The notes under the pieces are model-generated. The model ran no database searches and was not told the DNA's origin. It saw only the letters and a list, made by a program, of their open reading frames with translations. Positions 7,039-11,996 of a stretch of 11,996 nt of DNA are shown one piece after another (within the stretch, counting starts at the first letter, position 1; every line of letters begins with the position of its first letter). Position numbers and translations under genes: made by a program. The stretch spans positions 1 to 11,996 of the forward strand of contig JAOZSN010000091.1 of NCBI GenBank assembly GCA_029939635.1, given 5' to 3'. This DNA is from Deltaproteobacteria bacterium (GTDB lineage: Bacteria > Desulfobacterota > Desulfobulbia > Desulfobulbales > SURF-16).

Positions 7039-8766
7039 ATGACAAGAATAGTGCAAATTATATCTTTTGCCCTGCTGACCATTTCTTTTCTTCTGCCTAC
7101 CCAGGCCAAGGCAATTGGTACCCTCACTGGGGTGATCAGTGATCTGCAAGGGGACCCCATTGCAGGGATTAGGGTATCAGTAGTTCGGGAACAATGTAAT
7201 ACTCTCTCCCATGCTGGTGGGGTGGAAACAAATAGCACCGGTACCTTTGTTTTTGATGAACTTGATTATTTTGATCAAAATCTATACCTCATAGTTTGGC
7301 GGGGGATAGGCTATACTCCTGTTTGGTATAATGGTGAAGCTACTGGCTCGGAAGAATGTAGTGATGCCGTTGTTCTAGACGTTGCAAATGGTGAGACCCT
7401 GGCAGGGTTGAACATGAATCTGGCTAAACCCCACTGGGGTGCTGTCAGCGGTTTGGTGACAGATGTTAATAACAACCCCATACCACATATGCAGTTGGAC
7501 TTTTTCCGGAACAAATGTGATTTTAGCAGTGCCTCATCCCTTGGCAGCTGCCATACCGATAGTGAAGGTGTTTTCTTTAAAAATGGCCTGGCGGCAGGAA
7601 CGGTATATATTAGAACAAAGAATCGCGGCGATGAGCAGAATGAATGGTGGAACAACGGCGACGGTAACTTTGATTGCAGTGGTGCTGACCCGGTTAGCGT
7701 TGAGGGGGCTGTTATTACCACCGGGATCGATTTTGTATTGGCTGAAACAGGGATAACCGTTTCTGGCACCATTAATTTTGATGGTGCTCCATATGATAAA
7801 CACGTCCAGCTTCACATCCATACCGGCAGATGTTATTCAGGTGAATGGATCGCCAATTTTGATAATCTTCCTGATTATGGCTCTTTCTCATCCAATATTC
7901 TTGCTCCTGGTACCTATTACATTACAGCCCTGACCACCGAAGACGATACCATGCCTCGTATTCACTGGAATAGCACTGGGGGTACGGTTAATTGTTCACA
8001 GGCTGCACCAGTTGTTATCGAATCTGGGGAAGATTTTGCAGACTTAGATTTCACCCTGCAACAAGGCGGTAAAGCAACGGGTGTTGTCTACGACCAGAAC
8101 GATGAACCGTTGGCCAGTGCTTCTGTTTATCCCTATGCCGGTTACTGTGGTAATGGGAAAATAACCCCTACAACCACTGATGAGAATGGGGTGTATGAAA
8201 TTCCTCGTTTACCTTTGGCCGTTGCTGGCCAGGGGCCATACATCATGGCCTATAAAGCTGGCTACACCTTGCAATGGTGGGAAGATGGCGATTATTTTTG
8301 CGACAGATCCAATGTTCTTCCTATAATAATTGGCAACACCTCTGAAAATATAGATTTTAAAATCAGCACTGCTGGAATGATAAGTGGAACTGTCTTGAGA
8401 AATGGCCAGCCCCTTGCGGGAGTTATTGTCTATGCCTATGGTGCACCCTGCGGTATGGATGTTCTGGGCTATTCTGTGAGCGCTCCTGACGGTTCCTATC
8501 GAATTGATTATATTCCCACTGGTAATGCCTATATCCAGGCCTATAGGAATGCAGAGGAAAATCAATGGTGGGGTACGCCGGCAATATGTGAAGGTGCCCA
8601 ACCAGTGTCTGTTGAGCATGGCCTGGTAACTGCAGATATTAATTTTAATCTTGAATCAGCAGATAGTGATGATGATGGCGATGTGGATGGCCTTGATCTC
8701 CAGGCCGCCAGCAGAACAGGGCAAGCAAATATCGCCCTGTTCGCTGCTGAGTTTGGCAACCAGTAA
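7039..8766 (+). CDS. Secreted protein of five tandem two-cysteine carboxypeptidase-regulatory-like modules with C-terminal EF-hand tag
   Basis: 575 residues. The signal peptide ends TQAKA (A25). The mature protein is five modules of about 95-107 residues (about 26-132, 133-236, 237-343, 344-445, 446-540). Each follows the pattern SGxVxDxxGxP, beta strands, a first Cys, an LPxGxxY-like turn, a W-W/W-Y/H-W pair, a second Cys, then PVxVxxG and IDFxL. The Cys pairs are 53/107, 160/213, 265/319, 370/421 and 471/517, consistent with one disulfide per module in an oxidising compartment. The fold matches carboxypeptidase regulatory-like/Ig-like extracellular modules, which are structural rather than catalytic. 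The tag is residues 542-575 (DSDDDGDVDGLDL, ending FAAEFGNQ). A weak GGA lies 7 nt before the ATG. The upstream gap of 90 bp is the largest inside the cluster. Probably a rod-like surface or matrix protein; the partner is unknown. Confidence 0.88.
   Translation: MTRIVQIISFALLTISFLLPTQAKAIGTLTGVISDLQGDPIAGIRVSVVREQCNTLSHAGGVETNSTGTFVFDELDYFDQNLYLIVWRGIGYTPVWYNGEATGSEECSDAVVLDVANGETLAGLNMNLAKPHWGAVSGLVTDVNNNPIPHMQLDFFRNKCDFSSASSLGSCHTDSEGVFFKNGLAAGTVYIRTKNRGDEQNEWWNNGDGNFDCSGADPVSVEGAVITTGIDFVLAETGITVSGTINFDGAPYDKHVQLHIHTGRCYSGEWIANFDNLPDYGSFSSNILAPGTYYITALTTEDDTMPRIHWNSTGGTVNCSQAAPVVIESGEDFADLDFTLQQGGKATGVVYDQNDEPLASASVYPYAGYCGNGKITPTTTDENGVYEIPRLPLAVAGQGPYIMAYKAGYTLQWWEDGDYFCDRSNVLPIIIGNTSENIDFKISTAGMISGTVLRNGQPLAGVIVYAYGAPCGMDVLGYSVSAPDGSYRIDYIPTGNAYIQAYRNAEENQWWGTPAICEGAQPVSVEHGLVTADINFNLESADSDDDGDVDGLDLQAASRTGQANIALFAAEFGNQ
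8662..8763 (+). repeat. C-terminal EF-hand tag, copy 4
   Basis: Codes for residues 542-575. The loop DSDDDGDVDGLDL has all Asp positions 1, 3, 5, 7, 9 and 12. It ends ALFAAEFGNQ, one residue past the usual FGN. GATGTGGATGGCCTTGAT occurs at 8680. Confidence 0.85.
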
Positions 8767-8789
8767 TTTTTAAGATGTGAGGAAATTTT

Positions 8790-10799
8790 ATGCAATCAGT
8801 ACGGTACTTGTTAATTCTTGTTTTTGTTGCGCTCTATTCCTTGCCCGGCCAGCAGGCTTTGGCTGCGGGCTCTATTTCTGGCACAGTTTCCTATCCTGGC
8901 AGTGGTGAGCAGATCAGGGTGATGGTATCCAGGTATGCCAGTGGGCCACCCACCTTGGCTACAGTGGACGTCGCCAATGATGGTAGCTATACGGTCAATG
9001 GGCTCAGCGCTGGAACCTGCTATGCCAAGACCATCCATGATCCTGCAACTTCCTACCTGGTTGGCCAGCATTATGATGGGGTGGAGAACTGGCGTGATTC
9101 GCTAGCAATAGAGGTGGTGGATGATCAGCTTTCCTCTGGCATAAATTTTCAGTTGGAATATGGTGGCGGTTTTTCCGGCTCAGTGCGTAACAGCAGCGGC
9201 CCGGTAGAGGGTGCTACTATTACCCTGCACCGGCACCAATGCAATAATAGTCAGCTTACCACTGTGTTTTCTGATGGTTCCGGTGAATTCTCGCAGCTTG
9301 GTATCCCGGTGGGTGATTATTTTATGAAGATATCCAGCGCTGGCAAGATGTGGTGGCTGGCGGCAAATGGTCAGGTGGTTGATGAGTGTCTTGATTCCTC
9401 TGCCGCAGTCCAGGTCAGTCGTGAAGAGACCACCACCGGGATTGATTTATTGCTGGGTGTTGGTTCAATATCAGGAACAGTAACCGACCGGGAGAGTAAT
9501 GAGCCCCTGGCGAACCTGGCTGTCTGGCTTTACCCCCAGGCCTGTGATAGTTCTGGTGCCATCGTTACCATGAGTGCTGGTAATGGTGGTTTTACGTTCG
9601 CCAATGTGGCTGCCGGGAATTATTATGCCAGGGCCAGTGGTGGTGAAAGGGTATATTGGCTTGACTCTGCCGAGCAAGGTACAAAAAACTGCAACCTTGC
9701 TTCGGCAATTACCGTTGAGGATGGTGATGTTGTCAGGAACATTGATCTGGCTATCATGGCCCCTGGCTCGGTTCAGGGTACAGTGACGGATAGCAATGGT
9801 GAGCCATTATATGAACATGTCCAGGTGGAATTTTATGCAGATCCCTGTGATAAGGGCAGTTCCTTCGGCACGGCCTACAGGCATGAGGATGGTTTTTATC
9901 GCAAGGATGGTTTGCCCATAGGCCAGGTATATCTCTATGCCAACTCCTTTGGAGAAGAGGATAGTAAGTGGTGGCATGGCGAAGAACCCATTGCCGAGCA
10001 ATGTGTTGATGCCGTACCAGTGCTGGTTGAATCTGGCGAGGTGACCAGTGACATCGACTTTACCCTGAGCAAGACAGAGTTTGGTTCTATCTCTGGCTAT
10101 GTTACCAGCCCAACCGGCCACCCCATGCAATATGTCTGGGTCTATGTCTACGGTGAGCAATGTGGCGGTTATATCGCAGCGGCTATTACCGACAGTATGG
10201 GACGCTATCAGCTTGACAGCCTGCTGCCGGGTAGTAAGTACGTCATTGTCTGGCATGAGAATTATGTCGGCCAATGGTGGACAACTGCTGCAGGCGGCAC
10301 GCCATGGTGTAACTGGGCAGACGGGGTGGAGGTAAGTGCCGGGGCAATTACCGAAAATATAAGTTTTCAGCTGGTGGAAAGTGGCAGTCTTTCTGGCCAA
10401 GTGCAGTTGGCAGATGGTACCTCGCTCAGTGGTCTTGCCCTCTCTGTCTATAGTGATCCCTGCGATGAGCAAAGCATAGTTGCCAAGGCCATCAGTGGCA
10501 GCGATGGTACTTTTTCCCTTGCCAAGGTTCCGGTAGGTGAGGTCTATCTCCACACCAGTTCAACAGAATATCTCTCCTCCTGGTGGCAGGACAAGGCAGA
10601 TTGTCATGCTGCTACCCCTGTGACCATTACCTATGGGCAAACCACTGATAATGGCCAATTTGTCGTATGGCCCAATAGTCCAGACTATGATAGCGATAAT
10701 GATGTTGATGCTCTTGATCTTCGCAACCAGATAGGCAGGAAGAGTGCTGGCCAGCCCAGAGTGTCCCTGGCCGATTTTGCCGCTGCTTTCGGGAATTGA
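8790..10799 (+). CDS. Secreted protein of six tandem carboxypeptidase-regulatory-like modules with C-terminal EF-hand tag
   Basis: 669 residues and a paralogue of the gene just upstream. The signal peptide ends QQALA (A25). There are six modules of about 100 residues. Modules 2-6 keep the cysteine pair with regular spacing (151/200, 252/301, 353/405, 458/507, 558/605) and a WW or YW motif between them (for example 188-189, 395-396, 496-497, 598-599). Module 1 has only C77 and no WW. Module starts read GSISGTV, GFSGSV, SISGTV, SVQGTV, SISGYV and SLSGQV. The tag is 632-669 (DYDSDNDVDALDL, ending DFAAAFGN). GAGG lies 7 nt before the ATG, a good ribosome binding site, and the gap from the upstream stop is only 23 bp, supporting co-transcription. 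The different module number (6 against 5) suggests expansion or contraction by recombination. Structural extracellular role inferred. Confidence 0.88.
   Translation: MQSVRYLLILVFVALYSLPGQQALAAGSISGTVSYPGSGEQIRVMVSRYASGPPTLATVDVANDGSYTVNGLSAGTCYAKTIHDPATSYLVGQHYDGVENWRDSLAIEVVDDQLSSGINFQLEYGGGFSGSVRNSSGPVEGATITLHRHQCNNSQLTTVFSDGSGEFSQLGIPVGDYFMKISSAGKMWWLAANGQVVDECLDSSAAVQVSREETTTGIDLLLGVGSISGTVTDRESNEPLANLAVWLYPQACDSSGAIVTMSAGNGGFTFANVAAGNYYARASGGERVYWLDSAEQGTKNCNLASAITVEDGDVVRNIDLAIMAPGSVQGTVTDSNGEPLYEHVQVEFYADPCDKGSSFGTAYRHEDGFYRKDGLPIGQVYLYANSFGEEDSKWWHGEEPIAEQCVDAVPVLVESGEVTSDIDFTLSKTEFGSISGYVTSPTGHPMQYVWVYVYGEQCGGYIAAAITDSMGRYQLDSLLPGSKYVIVWHENYVGQWWTTAAGGTPWCNWADGVEVSAGAITENISFQLVESGSLSGQVQLADGTSLSGLALSVYSDPCDEQSIVAKAISGSDGTFSLAKVPVGEVYLHTSSTEYLSSWWQDKADCHAATPVTITYGQTTDNGQFVVWPNSPDYDSDNDVDALDLRNQIGRKSAGQPRVSLADFAAAFGN
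10683..10796 (+). repeat. C-terminal EF-hand tag, copy 5
   Basis: Codes for residues 632-669. The loop DYDSDNDVDALDL has Asp at 1, 3, 5, 7, 9 and 12, with Ala in place of the usual Gly at 10. It ends SLADFAAAFGN. At DNA level it is the most divergent loop (GATGTTGATGCTCTTGAT at 10701). Confidence 0.85.
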
Positions 10800-10819
10800 G
10801 GGAGCTTGTCCGGCGGAGT

Positions 10820-10843
10820 CATCCCCGCGAAGGCGGGGATCCA
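10820..10843. repeat. REP-like palindromic element
   Basis: A perfect 8-bp hairpin, ATCCCCGC-GAAG-GCGGGGAT (10821-10840), with the flanks C and CCA typical of the widespread GTCAT(C/T)CCCGCGAAGGCGGG(A/G)ATCCAG repeat family of proteobacterial genomes. Read on the other strand it gives the familiar spurious peptide LDPRLRGDD. It lies 20 bp after the last gene of the cluster and may stabilise the 3' end of the transcript. Confidence 0.8.
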
Positions 10844-10885
10844 GGGTCTTCAATGGAAAGTAACAACAAAGAAAAAACATGTTTA

Positions 10886-10962
10886 ACGGGATTAATCGGA
10901 TAACAGCAGGATTTGGCAAAAGAATTTTTTTGTTTTTATCCTGTAAATCCTGTTAGTCCCGT
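10886..10962. terminator. Imperfect inverted repeat between convergent genes, possible bidirectional terminator
   Basis: The left arm begins ACGGGATTAA and ends CAGGATT (10886-10913); the right arm is AATCCTGTTAGTCCCGT (10946-10962). They pair imperfectly, with the extra left-arm bases bulged. T-rich tracts follow in both reading directions (10971-10983 on plus; the A-rich 10867-10878 read from minus). The words match the ATCCTGTAAATCCTGTTA intergenic repeat that I recall from many environmental genomes. The right arm overlaps the last codons and stop of the minus-strand gene. A terminator role is inferred from position and pairing. Confidence 0.45.
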
Positions 10963-11591
10963 CTTGCTTTTATTTGTTGTTTCTTGCTCATGCCAATAAT
11001 ACCAAGCAGGCCGCTGCCTAAGAGCCAGGCTGCTGCCGGGATGGGGGTGTGGGTCGTGGCAGCAGCCATGTCAATGCCAACCGTCGCACTGAATTGGATC
11101 AGGGTATTGGCAGGTACATAGATTTGGGTAAAGGAGAGATCTCCTCCTCCCTTCAGGGCATCATCTTGTTGGAGCATTTGGTGCGAGAAGGCGTTGTTGA
11201 TATTGTGTGCATCCAAAAATGCGAAATTGACATAACTTCCAACCGTCAGGGAGTCATCAAAGCCATCTGAGGTGATCATGGCAAAGCTGTATGAGAACGG
11301 ATCCACACGTACCAGGGTGTCTTGACTGACAGTGAATGTCCCTTGCCAGCTGTCATCTGTAAACAAATCTTCCCCTGAGCCAGTATACTCCATCTCTGAG
11401 GAGAGGGTGGTTTGGGTCGGAGCCGTGGTAAGCCAGCTAAGGGTGGCGCCATTAGCGAATATATCGTTTACCGTAACTAGGTCAGAATCAAAGCTCATGC
11501 TCACTTCACTGCGCGCTGTATAAGCCTGGGCTTGGCTCGCAATCAGCAGAGTTAGTGTGGCTGCACCTGTTATTATAATATTCTTGTTCAT
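10953..11591 (-). CDS. PEP-CTERM (PIPA variant) exosortase-sorted exported protein
   Basis: 212 residues. The signal peptide is MNKN plus a hydrophobic core, ending SQAQA (A23). The body (24-180) is a polar, beta-rich domain with no cysteines that I do not recognise. The C-terminus is a clear PEP-CTERM-type signal: motif TPIPA at 182-186, hydrophobic segment AAWLLGSGLLGIIG (187-200), then a basic cluster (KK at 203-204, KARR at 208-211). It belongs to the VPLPA-like variant. Such signals are processed by exosortase/archaeosortase-type membrane proteins and usually accompany exopolysaccharide or biofilm matrix genes; no exosortase is in the window. The final residues, ARRD, are encoded inside a repeat arm, so the tail may have been extended by it. 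The ribosome binding site is weak (GGA 8 nt upstream). Convergent with the tagged cluster. Confidence 0.88.
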   Translation of the reverse strand: MNKNIIITGAATLTLLIASQAQAYTARSEVSMSFDSDLVTVNDIFANGATLSWLTTAPTQTTLSSEMEYTGSGEDLFTDDSWQGTFTVSQDTLVRVDPFSYSFAMITSDGFDDSLTVGSYVNFAFLDAHNINNAFSHQMLQQDDALKGGGDLSFTQIYVPANTLIQFSATVGIDMAAATTHTPIPAAAWLLGSGLLGIIGMSKKQQIKARRD

Positions 11592-11884
11592 TTTTTTATC
11601 CAGTGTGATTGGCTGAAAATTAATTGATAAGTGTATTTTAGTAACAAATAAATACAGCTAGGGCAACTCGTTTATTTGTTGTCTCGTCACCGTCTACTAG
11701 CGAATAGGCTTGCTGTTGTTCTTAGTGTCTTGCAATCATTGTAAATATTTGTTTTATGGCCGATGTATGCTTACGGCATTTGTTTATCAGCAGCTTATTT
11801 CTTGTGATTGCCTGCGTGTTTTCTGGTGTGAATGGCTCCTCATTTTTCTGTTGACCTAACGACTTTCAGGTGGTAACTGTTGCT
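11592..11884. other. Intergenic region upstream of the PEP-CTERM gene and riboswitch
   Basis: No gene is seen. It contains a perfect 10-bp inverted repeat 52 bp upstream of the PEP-CTERM start codon. A TTGACC at 11851-11856 could be a -35 box for the riboswitch transcript, with a poor extended -10 (TGGTAACTG, 11871-11879) at normal spacing. Confidence 0.5.
11643..11680. promoter_or_regulatory. Inverted repeat upstream of the PEP-CTERM gene, possible operator or leader hairpin
   Basis: AACAAATAAA (11643-11652) and TTTATTTGTT (11671-11680) are perfect reverse complements separated by 18 bases. The centre is about 70 bp upstream of the minus-strand start codon, compatible with a regulator site or a 5' leader hairpin. 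Being AT-rich, it could partly be chance. Confidence 0.35.
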
Positions 11885-11980
11885 GTTACTAGTTGTTATC
11901 ATGTCAAACCTGTCGTGAGGCAGGGACGGAAAGCCACGGGACTTAACTAGTGTCTGTCCTAGCAAGAGTAACTGCGTGAT
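11885..11980 (+). ncRNA. Cyclic di-GMP-I (GEMM-I) riboswitch aptamer
   Basis: The GEMM-I core is clear: TCAAACC (11904-11910), a six-pair P2 stem CCTGTC/GGCAGG closed by a GTGA (GNRA) tetraloop at 11915-11918, then GGGACGGAAAGCCACGGGACT (11923-11943). A P3 stem follows (GGGAC 11938-11942 with GTCCT 11956-11960), then the 3' strand AGCAAGAGTAACTG. Aligned without gaps to the Vibrio Vc2 aptamer, the ligand-contacting G20 is G11903 and the intercalating A47 is A11930. G at position 20 predicts c-di-GMP rather than cGAMP (GEMM-Ib has A). The 3' boundary is approximate. The controlled gene lies beyond the window on the plus strand, and the expression platform is not visible. The genes in this window are not downstream of it. 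Confidence 0.88.
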
Positions 11981-11996
11981 TTAATGTGATTAAATC

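Noticed and set aside
9807..10553. 248-codon minus-strand open frame opposite the last cluster gene
   Set aside because: Lies entirely inside a well-supported gene with periodic modules; composition is that of an antisense shadow.
10560..10919. Minus-strand open frame containing LDPRLRGDD
   Set aside because: That peptide is the usual false translation of the REP-like repeat at 10820-10843; the rest is antisense to the last cluster gene.
1..11996. CRISPR arrays, tRNA or rRNA genes, transposases, phage genes
   Set aside because: No direct-repeat/spacer pattern, tRNA cloverleaf, rRNA sequence or mobile-element enzyme was seen on either strand.

Overview
The window looks like a Gram-negative bacterial chromosome of moderate GC content (estimated by eye). 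Every gene encodes an exported protein. The combination of PEP-CTERM-type sorting, dockerin-like Ca-binding motifs, proteins with DUF1566-like and carboxypeptidase-regulatory-like modules, and a c-di-GMP-I riboswitch would fit an aquatic or sediment Desulfobacterota-like organism. That taxonomic guess is inference; no housekeeping gene is present to test it.

Layout. At the left edge two genes run on the minus strand: the signal-peptide start of a gene cut by the window edge (1-80), and a 304-residue protein (136-1050) with a cohesin-like domain, thrombospondin type 3 Ca-binding repeats and a complete two-loop dockerin. The leader of the second gene contains three arms that can form two mutually exclusive hairpins just upstream of its ribosome binding site. 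After a 557-bp divergent gap, five genes run on the plus strand (1608-10799) with gaps of 23-90 bp and no clear internal terminator. They encode an SGNH-hydrolase-like/Fn3/galactose-binding-like protein, a DUF1566-like protein, a beta-sandwich protein with TSP3-like repeats, and two proteins built almost entirely of tandem two-cysteine, WW-containing carboxypeptidase-regulatory-like modules.

The unifying feature is a C-terminal tag of about 34-38 residues carried by all five plus-strand proteins despite unrelated N-terminal domains. It is one EF-hand/dockerin-type loop (consensus D-x-D-x-D-x-D-V-D-G-L-D-L), then about 20 variable residues ending in F-A-x-x-F-G-N or a variant. In four proteins it is the extreme C-terminus. 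In the second protein it is internal and followed by about 290 extra residues. It resembles half a dockerin and may act as a sorting, anchoring or assembly signal for a shared extracellular structure; this is the strongest candidate for something undescribed here.

Right end. The cluster ends in a REP-like palindrome and an imperfect inverted repeat, lying between the last plus-strand gene and a convergent PEP-CTERM protein gene (10953-11591, minus). Beyond it, a well-supported GEMM-I (c-di-GMP-I) riboswitch on the plus strand (about 11885-11980) faces out of the window. Together the region reads as a locus for secreted, surface or matrix proteins, with a c-di-GMP-controlled gene next door.
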